Assembly (NCBI GenBank): GCA_946221915.1
Contig: CAMIKG010000006.1
Coordinates: 62,001-126,000 of the forward strand
DNA: 64,000 bases
Direction of reading: 5' to 3'
DNA from: an uncultured Erwinia sp.
GTDB lineage: Bacteria > Pseudomonadota > Gammaproteobacteria > Enterobacterales > Enterobacteriaceae
Shown: piece after piece, positions 9,691-18,528 of the stretch
Position numbering within the stretch: position 1 is the first letter of the stretch
Layout: every line of letters begins with the position of its first letter
Translations under genes and position numbers: made by a program
Notes under the pieces: generated by a model
What the model was told of the DNA's origin: nothing
What the model saw: only the letters and a program-made list of their open reading frames with translations
Database searches by the model: none

Positions 9691-10185
9691 ATGTTATGTA
9701 TTAAATGTAATCAAAACGAAGGAAATAAAGCATCCGGTTTTTGCAACAGCTGTGAAAATGCCGAAAGCAAGCTTATCAATGGTGTGTTGTACCTCCCCGC
9801 AGCCGGCCTGGTGTTAAGTCTTCTCGCGGGTCTTTTCAGTTTTTATGGTTTCGCGTCAGAAGTCATCAGCTATTTTATGAAAAGCAGAATGATCACCTGG
9901 TTCGCCTTAGGTGGTCTGGTGGTGATGCTGGTCGATATCATGTTTACCGCCTTTACGGCTTACTTCTTCTTCCGACAGAAAAAGGGCATTCGCAAGGTCA
10001 TTATTCCCTGGTATCTTCTTGGATTGCTCTATGCTGTCTACTTCTCTCTGCTCCCGTCATGGCTTTTTGGTAGTTATTTCGGACAAGGTGAGATCAGGTT
10101 GTTAGCGACTGGTGTCGTCGGTGTTGTAGTATGGATTCCATACTTCCTGTTCTCAAAGAGAATCAATGAAGTCTTTAGCCGATAA
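9691..10185 (+). CDS. DUF2569-like membrane protein with N-terminal Cys pairs
   Basis: 164 residues. The first 25 residues carry two pairs of cysteines (C-I-K-C and C-N-S-C), a likely zinc ribbon. About four hydrophobic segments follow (around residues 31-55, 68-95, 105-125 and 130-150), beginning with L-Y-L-P-A-A-G-L-V-L-S, which resembles DUF2569 membrane proteins. The gene is AT-richer than the downstream core genes and lies 66 nt after the macrodomain gene in the same direction, so it may be the tail of the CDI accessory block. Function unknown. Confidence 0.6.
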   Translation: MLCIKCNQNEGNKASGFCNSCENAESKLINGVLYLPAAGLVLSLLAGLFSFYGFASEVISYFMKSRMITWFALGGLVVMLVDIMFTAFTAYFFFRQKKGIRKVIIPWYLLGLLYAVYFSLLPSWLFGSYFGQGEIRLLATGVVGVVVWIPYFLFSKRINEVFSR

Positions 10186-10365
10186 TATAAAGCTGCGGGC
10201 GAAAATTGAGATACAACATGGAATGAAAATTAGTCTCTGTACCCGAATAAGTCACACCCTTGCACACTTTCTAACGCTTTCTTGTTACCCGTTGCGCGAA
10301 TTTTAATCGAATCACGCCTGTGCTAAAGTCCGCCTCCATGTTAAACGGAATGACAGGATTCAGGC

Positions 10366-11289
10366 ATGGCAGCCACGACTCACATCTCGCACGACGCTGT
10401 ATTTAAAAGTTATCTCACCCGTCAGGAAACCGCCGTGGATTTCCTGCAGGTTTATTTGCCACCGGCAATACTCCAGCGCTGTAATCTGCATACCGTGCAG
10501 CTGGAATCCGGTAGCTTTGTGGAAGAAAACCTGCGCGCCTGTTACTCGGATATTCTCTACTCAATGCACACGGTTGACGGTAAAGGGTATATTTACGCCC
10601 TGATTGAACACCAAAGCTTACCCGACAGACATATGACTTTTCGCCTGATGCGCTATGCCATTGCGGCGATGCAGCGGCATCTCGATCAAGGCAACACAGA
10701 ATTGCCACTGGTGATTCCTGTGCTGTTTTATCACGGTAAAAAGAGTCCGTATCCCTATTCCATGAACTGGCTGCATGGTTTCAGCGATCCGCAACTGGCG
10801 CAGCAGGTCTACAGCAGCAGCTTTCCGCTGGCGGATATCACCATGATTTCAGATGAAGAAATCGAACAGCATCGTGGCATTGCACTACTCGAACTGATGC
10901 AAAAACATATCCGTGATCGGGATCTGATGGCTATCGCGGATAAACTGGGCAGACAAATGGCGAAGGGTTACAATAGCGAAGAGCAAATCAAGGCATCGCT
11001 GGCGTACCTGCTGGATAAGGGAAGTACCTCTACGCCGCAGGCCTTGATTCGGTTATTGCTGCAACATACACCTCAACATAAGGAATTGCTGATGACTATT
11101 GCAGAACAACTCAGGCAGTCCGGCCGGAAAAAAGGGCTCAGGGAAGGCATGCTGTTGGGAGAAAAGAAAGGACGCGAAGAACTCCGCCTTGAAATGGCGC
11201 GCGATATGCTGGCCAAAGGACTACAACCCTCGTTGATCAAAGAGATCGCTGGCCTGACAGAAAATGACCTGAAATGCCTGTGCAATTAA
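10366..11289 (+). CDS. Rpn-family recombination-promoting nuclease / putative transposase (RpnA/YhgA-like)
   Basis: 307 residues, the usual length of Rpn proteins. The N-terminal H-D-A-V-F-K-S-Y-L motif and a PD-(D/E)xK-type core are visible: Asp62 in C-Y-S-D-I-L-Y, then Glu81 and Gln83 in A-L-I-E-H-Q-S. The C-terminal third is charged and includes a K/E-rich helix ending in L-K-E-I-A-G-L-T-E-N-D-L, typical of these proteins. Rpn proteins are RecA-independent nucleases that raise recombination; their biological role is debated, with links to defence. The gene stands alone with an AGGA ribosome site before ATG 10366. No terminal repeats were seen, so this is not an intact transposable element. 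Confidence 0.85.
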   Translation: MAATTHISHDAVFKSYLTRQETAVDFLQVYLPPAILQRCNLHTVQLESGSFVEENLRACYSDILYSMHTVDGKGYIYALIEHQSLPDRHMTFRLMRYAIAAMQRHLDQGNTELPLVIPVLFYHGKKSPYPYSMNWLHGFSDPQLAQQVYSSSFPLADITMISDEEIEQHRGIALLELMQKHIRDRDLMAIADKLGRQMAKGYNSEEQIKASLAYLLDKGSTSTPQALIRLLLQHTPQHKELLMTIAEQLRQSGRKKGLREGMLLGEKKGREELRLEMARDMLAKGLQPSLIKEIAGLTENDLKCLCN

Positions 11290-11338
11290 CTCAGGCTTAA
11301 GCCACAAAATCAGCGGCCAGCAACGCAGGCTGATAACA

Positions 11339-11367
11339 GGGAGGGAATCTGCACGACAATCCCTCCC
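11339..11367 (+). terminator. Hairpin downstream of the rpn gene
   Basis: Arms GGGAGGGA (11339-11346) and TCCCTCCC (11360-11367) form an 8-bp GC-rich stem with a 13-nt loop, 50 nt after the rpn stop and before the next gene. There is no T-run, so termination is only possible. Confidence 0.4.
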
Positions 11368-11417
11368 ATCCTTACCTATAATACTTCACCAAATCCTCCA
11401 CCCAACCTGTAACAGTT

Positions 11418-12827
11418 ATGGCCAAATACCAACAGCTGGTGCATCAAATCCGCGCCCAAATCGAGGCCGAAGTCTGGCAACCCGGCGAGCGGTTGCCGTC
11501 GCTGCGCGAGCAGGTCACCCTTAGCGGGCTTAGCCTGATGACCGTGATGCATGCCTACCAGGTGCTGGAAAGCCAGGGCTGGATAGTGTCACGGCCGCAA
11601 TCCGGTTACTACGTGGCGCCGCGCGCGGAGTTCCTCAGCCAGCCGGTGAACCACCAGAAAGTGCAGCTGGCAGAAACGGTGGATATCAACGCCTTTATCT
11701 TTGATGTACTGCAGGCCTGCCGCGATCCGCAGATTATTCCTTTCGGCTCCGCGTTTCCCGATCCGGAACTGTTTCCGCAAAGCCAGCTGATGCGTTCGCT
11801 GAACAGCGTTTCCCGCAGCTTAACGCCAGCGGATGCCATCAATAACCTGCCGCCGGGCAATGAAGCGCTGCGTAAAACGCTGGCGCAGCGCTATGCCCAG
11901 CAGGGGATCATGGTGCCGCCGGAGGAGATTGTGATTACCAATGGCGCGATGGAAGCATTGAGCCTTAGCCTGCAGGCGGTAACCGAACCCGGTGACTGGG
12001 TGGTGATTGAAAACCCCACCTTCTATGGCGCGCTGCAGGCGATAGAGCGGCTGAAGCTGAAAGCGGTTGCCATCGCCACCGATCCGCAGCACGGCATGGA
12101 TCTTGATGAACTGCAACGCGCGCTGGAGCGCTGGCCGGTGAAGGCCTGCTGGCTGATGACCAACCAGCAAAATCCGGTGGGCTTTACCCTGGCGAAAGAG
12201 AAAAAGCAGCAGCTGGTCGCGCTGCTGGCGCAGCATCAGGTGGCGCTTATCGAAGACGATGTCTACAGCGAGCTCTATTTTGGCGGCGATAAACCGTTAC
12301 CGGCGAAGGCGTTTGACCGCAGCGGCGATGTGCTGCACTGCTCCTCGTTCTCCAAAAATCTGGTGGCGGGATTTCGCGTTGGCTGGGTGGCGGCGGGGCG
12401 TCATGCGCAGCGCATCCAGCGCCTGCAACTGATGAGTACGCTGGCGACCAGTGCGCCGATGCAGCTGGCGCTGGCGAATTACCTCGGCACGCGCAGCTAT
12501 GACAGCCATTTGCGTAAACTGCGTCAGGTACTGGAGCAGCGCAAGAATATGGCGCGCCAGTCGCTAAAACGCCATCTGCCTGCAGGCACGCGTATCAACG
12601 ATTCGCGCGGCGGTTATTTTCTCTGGATTGAATTACCAAAACAGGTCAACGCCACTGAGCTGTACTATCGCGCACTGCAGCAGCAGATCAGCATCGCACC
12701 CGGCAGTATGTTCTCGTCAGGTCAGCAGTACGCTAACTATTTTCGCTTTAACGCGGCGTGGCCGTGGGATGAGGTGCAGGAAGCGGCGGCCGTGACACTT
12801 GGCGGCCTGATTGCCGCCATGATGTAA
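11418..12827 (+). CDS. ydcR: MocR/GntR-type regulator with PLP aminotransferase domain (YdcR-like)
   Basis: 469 residues: an N-terminal GntR winged helix (about 1-70; L-P-S-L-R-E-Q, then V-M-H-A-Y-Q-V-L-E) joined to a fold-type I aminotransferase-like domain (about 110-469). The PLP lysine is probably Lys313 in S-S-F-S-K-N-L-V-A-G-F-R-V-G. N-P-T-F-Y-G and N-Q-Q-N-P-V-G match cofactor-binding loops. Such proteins sense PLP or amino-containing ligands and control nearby or unlinked genes. Length and motifs match E. coli YdcR. Its target is not evident, because the neighbours are a nuclease and YlaC. The ribosome site before ATG 11418 is weak. Confidence 0.88.
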   Translation: MAKYQQLVHQIRAQIEAEVWQPGERLPSLREQVTLSGLSLMTVMHAYQVLESQGWIVSRPQSGYYVAPRAEFLSQPVNHQKVQLAETVDINAFIFDVLQACRDPQIIPFGSAFPDPELFPQSQLMRSLNSVSRSLTPADAINNLPPGNEALRKTLAQRYAQQGIMVPPEEIVITNGAMEALSLSLQAVTEPGDWVVIENPTFYGALQAIERLKLKAVAIATDPQHGMDLDELQRALERWPVKACWLMTNQQNPVGFTLAKEKKQQLVALLAQHQVALIEDDVYSELYFGGDKPLPAKAFDRSGDVLHCSSFSKNLVAGFRVGWVAAGRHAQRIQRLQLMSTLATSAPMQLALANYLGTRSYDSHLRKLRQVLEQRKNMARQSLKRHLPAGTRINDSRGGYFLWIELPKQVNATELYYRALQQQISIAPGSMFSSGQQYANYFRFNAAWPWDEVQEAAAVTLGGLIAAMM

Positions 12828-12833
12828 GCGGGA

Positions 12834-13322
12834 TCAGGCGGCTGAGGTGTTCGCCCGGCTGCCCCAGGTGAGGGAGTACACGTCATAGAAGTCGACCGCG
12901 CCCTTTTTTTCCAGCAGGGTGCGGATACCGGTTTTGACCTCTTCCGGTGCGGCCTGGTTAGCCAGGATCTCCTGCACGGCGCCCTCGGAGAGATTGCGGT
13001 CGTAGTACCACTCGCCGTAATAAACGACGCGGATATCGTGCACGTGGTCGATATCCTCAAAACGGTATTTCGGGTTAACGTCCAGCAGCATCAGGATACT
13101 CATCAGCAGGACAAACAGTGTCGCGCCCCAGAACGCAGGCCAGCCGAGAAACTCAGTGGTAAAGATCAGCGCTACCGTCAGGGCATAACAGATATACATC
13201 GACAGCCACAGGCCGGGATGGGTTTTCAGAAAGTTGAAACTGAAGCGGAATTTGTTATCGCGACGTTCCTGACGATTTAAGGTATCGATCTCGCGCAGCA
13301 GGATTTGTTTTATTTCGTTCAT
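12834..13322 (-). CDS. ylaC: YlaC family inner-membrane protein
   Basis: 162 residues, close to the ~156 of E. coli YlaC. Matching features include the start M-N-E-I-K, the R-D-N-K-F-R-F-S-F-N-F-L-K-T-H-P-G-L segment before two transmembrane helices (about 36-56 and 60-78), D-V-N-P-K-Y-R-F-E-D-I-D, the Y-G-E-W-Y motif, and a C-terminal F-Y-D-V-Y-S-L. An AAGGTGAG ribosome site precedes the start. It is convergent with ydcR, with 6 nt between stops. Function is not established. Confidence 0.88.
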   Translation of the reverse strand: MNEIKQILLREIDTLNRQERRDNKFRFSFNFLKTHPGLWLSMYICYALTVALIFTTEFLGWPAFWGATLFVLLMSILMLLDVNPKYRFEDIDHVHDIRVVYYGEWYYDRNLSEGAVQEILANQAAPEEVKTGIRTLLEKKGAVDFYDVYSLTWGSRANTSAA

Positions 13323-13509
13323 TACTCACCTTACTCATGCAACTGCAGCAGGTTGAAATTAGAACATGTTGCGCAGGATAATAACAGCAACAGTTAAAGG
13401 GCATTTTTCTATAACAGTTGCCGCATCCGCTCAGCAGCCTGCGTCGCGCCAGAGGAGGAGAGTCAGGGCGGCGTTTCCTTCAGCGAACAGGACGTTTTTG
13501 AGCGGTTTT

Positions 13510-14127
13510 TCAGCGACGCCAGCGCATCAACGCCAGCAGCAGCAGAATGAAGACTATCATACGAATGAGGGTATACCCCTGCTGTAAGCCTTGAAAGATC
13601 GGTTGCTTCAGATTGTGGCCCTGCTGGCTAAGAAAGCCCGCCAGATCGTGGAGAATCTCCAGGTAGAGCAGTATAAGGATAATGGCGCACTTGCAGCTTA
13701 TCTCCACTACCCAGGCAAGGTGTTGCACGGAGAACAGGCGGCGCGGTGCGATGTTTTGCCACTCTGACTTTAGCGCTTTCACTATCGATTTCCAGCCTCG
13801 TGGCGCCAGCCCGGCAAGGGAAGCCGCCAGCGGAATCGGCAACAGCGTGGCAAGAAATTTCACCACCAGCACTACATTGAGCAACAGCAGTCTGCGCAGA
13901 GAGCCTTCATCATCCAGATCCATGGCAATCAGATTGACTGACTCAAATGACTCTTCAATCAGCACCAGATAATAAGGCAGACATAACGGCAGGGTGAACA
14001 GGCTGGTCAGCAGCCCGGCGGTGAGCGCAAATTTTTTTGGGTGCACCGGTTCTTTTGGCTGGTGAGGGGGCTTTAGCTCACTGCCGGAAGGTTTTGTATG
14101 ATAAATAACGCGATTGTGTCCTGACAT
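13510..14127 (-). CDS. Unknown multi-pass membrane protein
   Basis: 205 residues from the chosen start ATG 14127, which has AAGGAC about 8 nt upstream; an in-frame ATG at 14157 would add ten residues without a good ribosome site. After a Pro/Lys-rich cytoplasmic head come hydrophobic segments at about residues 35-58, 85-115, 140-165 and 185-200, ending in R-W-R-R. No family was recognised. It stands alone, upstream of a long non-coding AT-rich stretch. Confidence 0.6.
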   Translation of the reverse strand: MSGHNRVIYHTKPSGSELKPPHQPKEPVHPKKFALTAGLLTSLFTLPLCLPYYLVLIEESFESVNLIAMDLDDEGSLRRLLLLNVVLVVKFLATLLPIPLAASLAGLAPRGWKSIVKALKSEWQNIAPRRLFSVQHLAWVVEISCKCAIILILLYLEILHDLAGFLSQQGHNLKQPIFQGLQQGYTLIRMIVFILLLLALMRWRR

Positions 14128-14964
14128 TAGGGTGTCCTTTGCCAGGTTATTGCACAATAATCTCTGTTATTAAAAATAATAAGGGTTGCCGTGGTTACCT
14201 GCACCATGAGATTCCATTCCAATATATACCTTCCTTGGCTAATCGTTTTTAATTGTATTATTTCATTTAATACAATTAAAAATAAAAGACGATGTATTCT
14301 CGTTTATTTAACCTAATCGCAGACCATGGTGCAATACGGTTTTTCTTAACGGTTTTAAATTGCAAATGAGGTTAAATATTCAGTTTCTGATTTAACGTTA
14401 TGCTTTTTAATATTTTACTTAATTCACGTTCGTGCGGTAAATGCATTCTGCTCGCGAAATGAGTAACCCTGTATTTTGTCATCACCTTTTTTAAGCGTTT
14501 GTTCATGGGGCGCAGTGCAAAGCAGAAGAGAGGATGCCAGCTCAAACGCAGCGGTAAGAGGTGAAGTCATTAAGCGTATTAATGGCAATCAACCCTCTGC
14601 TTTACATCAAGATATTTGCCCTGACGCCGATAGTGAATGGCGGGTTAATTTTTTTTTGCAGCGGGGCGGTCGCTTCAGCCAGTAAGCGTACAGCGGGCAG
14701 CGCAGCGCCCGCTTCAGCGAGAAAACCGACGGGGACGAAAACACAGCCAGTGAGTTGTGCGCGAATGAAACTAAGGGTCAGCGAAGCGGTGACACGAGAT
14801 GCGAATCCCTTGCGAATCCCTGTTTTATAGCCAAAGCAACGATTTGACTTAAGTCGCTAAAAATAAAGTGCTTTTGTGATCGCCATGACATTGATTTATG
14901 TTGCGCTGCTGTTAATTACTGCCAAACTTAACCTATCAACTATTACACCAACGGGAGAAGTCGT
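14128..14964. other. Non-coding stretch, AT-rich in its left half
   Basis: About 840 bp without a convincing gene. The left half (to about 14470) is very AT-rich and contains a perfect 15-bp inverted repeat (listed separately). The right half is of normal composition. Short open frames there (14476-14685 and 14561-14830) lack ribosome sites and protein-like composition. Promoters of the cupin gene and the minus-strand membrane protein presumably lie here. Confidence 0.6.
14246..14282. repeat. Perfect 15-bp AT-only inverted repeat
   Basis: Left arm TTTTTAATTGTATTA (14246-14260) and right arm TAATACAATTAAAAA (14268-14282) are exact reverse complements around a 7-nt spacer. It lies about 120 bp upstream of the minus-strand membrane-protein gene. 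It could be a protein-binding site or an AT-rich cruciform; it lacks the GC stem of a terminator. Confidence 0.75.
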
Positions 14965-15588
14965 ATGTTCCCCTCAACAGGCAATATGTTATTGATGATG
15001 TCGTTTGCTGCAGGGACTTTTTTTTCCGGCACATCAAGCAATCCCCAGCATCTGATGCTGGCTGCGCCATCTAATGGCATACCTAACAATTTGCTGCCAC
15101 TGATCATCTACCCGCGTGTTGCGCCAGACGAGCTGTTTGATGAAGAAAATCCGGGCGATATTGCGGCTTTCTTTGAAGAGCGTTTTGCACAAAATGGCTG
15201 GATACCGCGCTGGCGCGATCAGGTGTTCCCGTATACCCACTACCATCCTAATACCCATGAACTGCTGGGCATTTGCGATGGCTGGGCAGAGATCCTGTTT
15301 GGCGGCGAAAGCGGACGTATGGTGACGCTGCGGGCGGGTGATGTGGTGCTGATTCCGGCTGGTGTGGGTCATCAGCAGGTTGCCGCCAGCGAAGAGTTCT
15401 TCGCGGTTGGCGCTTACCCTGGCGATATGGAACCGGTGATTCTGCGTGACGATCGCAGCATTATGGCGAACTCGATTGAACAGATTAAACGCGTACCGTT
15501 ACCAAAGACGGACCCCATCACCGGCGGCGAAGGCGCTGTCATTGACTACTGGCACCCGGTCGCAAAGCAGGCCGGCTACGCACTATAA
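14965..15588 (+). CDS. Cupin-domain protein (YjlB-like)
   Basis: 207 residues. A cupin barrel occupies about residues 85-165: H-Y-H-P-N-T-H-E (residues around 93-100) gives the metal-binding His/His/Glu set, and G-D-V-V-L-I-P-A-G-V-G-H supplies the second motif. These proteins bind a metal and often act on small organic acids or sugars; the substrate here is unknown. The start at ATG 14965 has GGGAGAAG 8-10 nt upstream, so the unusual hydrophobic first 30 residues (M-L-L-M-M-S-F-A-A-G) are kept, although homologues as I recall them begin near residue 30. Monocistronic, followed by a hairpin. Confidence 0.75.
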   Translation: MFPSTGNMLLMMSFAAGTFFSGTSSNPQHLMLAAPSNGIPNNLLPLIIYPRVAPDELFDEENPGDIAAFFEERFAQNGWIPRWRDQVFPYTHYHPNTHELLGICDGWAEILFGGESGRMVTLRAGDVVLIPAGVGHQQVAASEEFFAVGAYPGDMEPVILRDDRSIMANSIEQIKRVPLPKTDPITGGEGAVIDYWHPVAKQAGYAL

Positions 15589-15621
15589 TGGTGCGTAGAT
15601 ATGGCTTACTCCCCTGACTAC

Positions 15622-15656
15622 AACGGGCGCGCCACTGGCGTGCCCGTTATTGTTTT
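15622..15656 (+). terminator. Terminator-like hairpin after the cupin gene
   Basis: 12-bp stem AACGGGCGCGCC (15622-15633) with GGCGTGCCCGTT (15637-15648), one G-U pair and an ACT loop, followed by ATTGTTTT. Good geometry for a Rho-independent terminator, with a short interrupted T-tract. Confidence 0.7.
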
Positions 15657-15663
15657 CGGTTTT

Positions 15664-15810
15664 CCCGCCGCTGTAGTTAAAGCTATATCGCCGATCTGAT
15701 CCCCTCCCCCATAAAATGGGGGAGGGTTAGGGAGGGGGAGCAAGTGGCACCGAGCCAGTGGCTCCCCCATCCCAGCCTTCCTCCGCTCTTCGGGGGAAGG
15801 CGCCGTTCGC
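15664..15810. repeat. Intergenic repeat with G/C runs and nested hairpins
   Basis: A stem of CCCTCCCCCAT (15702-15712) with ATGGGGGAGGG (15716-15726) and a 3-nt loop, then further GGGGGAGC...GCTCCCCC complementarity to about 15770. The segment just before it (15664-15692: CCCGCCGC, GTTAAAGCT, CGCCGAT) recurs with changes at 57429-57465, which suggests a dispersed intergenic element. No coding potential. The mdcA promoter probably lies in the following 200 bp (15810-16000), but I see no certain -10/-35 pair. Confidence 0.55.
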
Positions 15811-16000
15811 GCTCATCTCAATTTTGTGACATTCCCCGAAAAAACATGCTTATAACTCCCTGAATTAATTGCATCCAGTTCAATCATTACTCTAAAGCTA
15901 ACAATCTGCCGCCAGGCTTTATTGATAGCAAAGCGCCCGCTTCCTACACTTCATACCCGTCAGGTTATTCACAGAACTGAATTGAATCAGGAGGTTAACC

Positions 16001-17656
16001 ATGTTGCCTGGACAAGCGTCTGCACGTGTCTGGGATACGCGCCGCAGCGAAAAACGGCGTCGCATCGCTTCCCTAAATCTGCAGGGAAAAGTTTTACCCA
16101 ACGATAATTTGCCAGCGCTGCTGGAAAAACTGATCGCCCCCGGCGACCGGGTGATTCTCGAAGGTAATAACCAGAAACAGGCCGATTTCCTTTCGCGCAT
16201 GCTGGCGGAAGTGAACCCGGAAAAAGTCCACGACCTGCATATGATTATGCCAAGCGTTGGACGCAGCGAGCACCTTGATATCTTTGAAAAAGGCATCGCC
16301 CGCAAACTCGATTTCTCCTTTTCTGGCACCCAGAGCCTGCGTATCTCCCAGCTGCTGGAAGATGGCCTGCTGGAAATTGGCTCGATCCATACTTACATCG
16401 AGCTTTACGCCCGTCTGTATGTCGATTTAATCCCTAATGTCGCGCTGGTGGCGGGCTTTAAGGCTGACCGTAAAGGTAACCTCTATACCGGCCCGAGCAC
16501 TGAAGATACTCCGGCGCTGGTGGAAGCGGCCGCGTTCCGCGATGGCCTGGTGATTGCTCAGGTCAACGAGCTGGTGGATGACGAGTGCGATCTGCCGCGC
16601 GTCGATATTCCCGGCTCATGGGTCGACTTTGTGGTGGTGGCCGACAAACCGTTCTTTATCGAACCGCTGTTCACCCGCGACCCGCGCATGATCAAGCAGG
16701 AGCACATCCTGATGGCGATGATGGCGATTAAAGGCATCTACGCAGAACATCAGGTGCAGTCGCTGAACCACGGGATTGGTTTTAACACTGCCGCCATCGA
16801 ATTGCTGCTGCCAACCTACGGCGAACAGCTGGGGCTGAAAGGCAAAATCTGCCGCCACTGGGCGCTGAACCCGCATCCAACGCTGATCCCGGCGATTGAG
16901 AGCGGCTGGGTGGAGAGCGTGCACAGCTTCGGCAGTGAGCTGGGGATGGAAAACTATATCGCCGCGCGTCCGGACGTGTTCTTTACCGGCGCGGATGGCT
17001 CGATGCGTTCCAACCGCGCGCTGTGCCAGCTGGCAGGGCAATACGCCGTGGATATGTTTATCGGTTCAACGCTGCAGGTGGATGGCTACGCCAACTCCTC
17101 AACGGTGACCCGTGGCCGACTCTCTGGTTTCGGCGGTGCGCCGAATATGGGCCATGACCCGCACGGCCGTCGTCACGCTACCCCCGCCTGGCTGGCGATG
17201 ATCGACCAGCCTGACCCGATGGTACGTGGTCGTAAGCTGGTGGTGCAGATGGTGGAAACCTTCCAGGCGGGGGTGAAACCGACCTTTGTGGAAAAACTCG
17301 ATGCCGTCGACGTGGCGAAAAGCGCCGGTATGCCGCTCGCGCCGGTGATGATCTACGGCGATGACGTCACTCATGTACTGACCGAAGAGGGGATTGCTTA
17401 CCTTTATCGCGCGCACTCGATGGAAGAGCGCCGCGCGATGGTGGCGGCGGTCGCCGGTATCACCGATATCGGACTGGGCGTCGATGCAGCCCGCGTGGCG
17501 CAGCTGCGTCGCGAAGGCAAAGTGGCATTCCCGGAAGATCTCGGCATTCGCCGCACCGAAGCCAGCCGTTCTCTGCTGGCGGCGGGCAGCGTGGCGGATC
17601 TGGTTGAGTGGTCGGGCGGCCTGTATAACCCACCGGCGAAATTCCGGAGCTGGTAA
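16001..17656 (+). CDS. mdcA: Malonate decarboxylase alpha subunit (acetyl-ACP:malonate ACP transferase)
   Basis: 551 residues, the family length. MdcA moves the acyl carrier protein thioester from acetate to malonate, giving malonyl-S-ACP. The sequence shows the conserved start (W-D-T-R-R-S-E-K-R-R-R), G-N-N-Q-K-Q-A-D, the glycine-rich G-G-A-P-N-M-G-H-D-P-H-G-R-R-H segment, and the T-E-E-G-I-A-Y-L-Y end. The start at ATG 16001 follows a strong AGGAGG. It is the first gene of an eight-gene operon; its stop overlaps the mdcB start by one base (TAATG). Confidence 0.97.
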   Translation: MLPGQASARVWDTRRSEKRRRIASLNLQGKVLPNDNLPALLEKLIAPGDRVILEGNNQKQADFLSRMLAEVNPEKVHDLHMIMPSVGRSEHLDIFEKGIARKLDFSFSGTQSLRISQLLEDGLLEIGSIHTYIELYARLYVDLIPNVALVAGFKADRKGNLYTGPSTEDTPALVEAAAFRDGLVIAQVNELVDDECDLPRVDIPGSWVDFVVVADKPFFIEPLFTRDPRMIKQEHILMAMMAIKGIYAEHQVQSLNHGIGFNTAAIELLLPTYGEQLGLKGKICRHWALNPHPTLIPAIESGWVESVHSFGSELGMENYIAARPDVFFTGADGSMRSNRALCQLAGQYAVDMFIGSTLQVDGYANSSTVTRGRLSGFGGAPNMGHDPHGRRHATPAWLAMIDQPDPMVRGRKLVVQMVETFQAGVKPTFVEKLDAVDVAKSAGMPLAPVMIYGDDVTHVLTEEGIAYLYRAHSMEERRAMVAAVAGITDIGLGVDAARVAQLRREGKVAFPEDLGIRRTEASRSLLAAGSVADLVEWSGGLYNPPAKFRSW

Positions 17657-18510
17657 TGAAACGACAACCCGGTTTTTCCGCTACTGATGTCGAACGTGAA
17701 GCGCAGCGGTTAGCGTGGGTCGCGACGGGCTGTCTGATTGATGAAGCCCGCCTCAGCCCGAAACCCGGGCTGGTGGATGCGCGCGGCAATGGTGCGCATC
17801 AGGATCTCAGCCTGGCGCTGATGGAACGTTCGGCACACAGCCTGACGCCGACGTTTTACGCGCTGGCGCTACACAGCTGGCAGCGCACGGCGGATATCGC
17901 CCTGCGCCAGCAGGTGGGAAAACTGGGGCGTGCCGGGGAAGCCAGCATGATGGCCGCCACCGGCGGCGTAAATACCCATCGCGGCGCGATCTGGGCGCTG
18001 GGGCTGCTGGTGTCGGCGGCGGCGATGCAGGGAGAGGCGGCCAGCGCGCAACAGCTGACCAGCGCTGCGGCGCAACTGGCGCAACTGCCGGACACGGCCG
18101 CGCCGAAATCCTTCAGCAAGGGGTTACGCGCCAGCCAGCGCTATCAGGTGCCGGGCGCGCGCGAAGAGGCGCAGCAGGGTTTTCCGCACATTATGCAGCG
18201 GGCGCTGCCGCAACTGTGGCGCAGTCGTGACCACGGTGCGGATGAAGCCAGCGCGCGGCTGGATGCGCTGATGGCGATTATGACCTCGCTCAGCGACACC
18301 TGTGTGCTGTCGCGCGCCGGACTGGCTGGTTTGCAGTCGATGCAGCAGGGCGCACAGCAGGTGCTGAGGGCAGGTGGCTGTGCCACCTCCGCCGGACGCA
18401 GCGCGCTGGCGCAGCTGGACAGGCGCATGCTGCTGCTCAATGCCTCGCCGGGCGGCGCGGCTGATCTGCTGGCCGCGACCCTGTTTATCGACCGCATGAC
18501 GGTTAATTAA
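17656..18510 (+). CDS. mdcB: Triphosphoribosyl-dephospho-CoA synthase
   Basis: 284 residues of the CitG/MdcB family. It joins ATP and 3'-dephospho-CoA to make the prosthetic-group precursor that is later attached to MdcC. Visible hallmarks: E-A-R-L-S-P-K-P-G-L-V-D-A-R-G-N-G-A-H-Q-D near residues 30-50, M-A-A-T-G-G-V-N-T-H-R-G-A-I near 98, and D-A-L-M-A-I-M-T-S-L-S-D-T near 205. Start overlaps mdcA (TAATG), indicating translational coupling. Confidence 0.96.
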   Translation: MKRQPGFSATDVEREAQRLAWVATGCLIDEARLSPKPGLVDARGNGAHQDLSLALMERSAHSLTPTFYALALHSWQRTADIALRQQVGKLGRAGEASMMAATGGVNTHRGAIWALGLLVSAAAMQGEAASAQQLTSAAAQLAQLPDTAAPKSFSKGLRASQRYQVPGAREEAQQGFPHIMQRALPQLWRSRDHGADEASARLDALMAIMTSLSDTCVLSRAGLAGLQSMQQGAQQVLRAGGCATSAGRSALAQLDRRMLLLNASPGGAADLLAATLFIDRMTVN

Positions 18511-18528
18511 TTTATCTATGAGGACGTT

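Noticed and set aside
10366..11289. Insertion sequence reading of the Rpn gene
   Set aside because: The family is called transposase in places, but no terminal inverted repeats or target duplication are visible at the borders.
14476..14830. Two overlapping short open frames
   Set aside because: No ribosome site, no recognisable composition, different frames over the same DNA.
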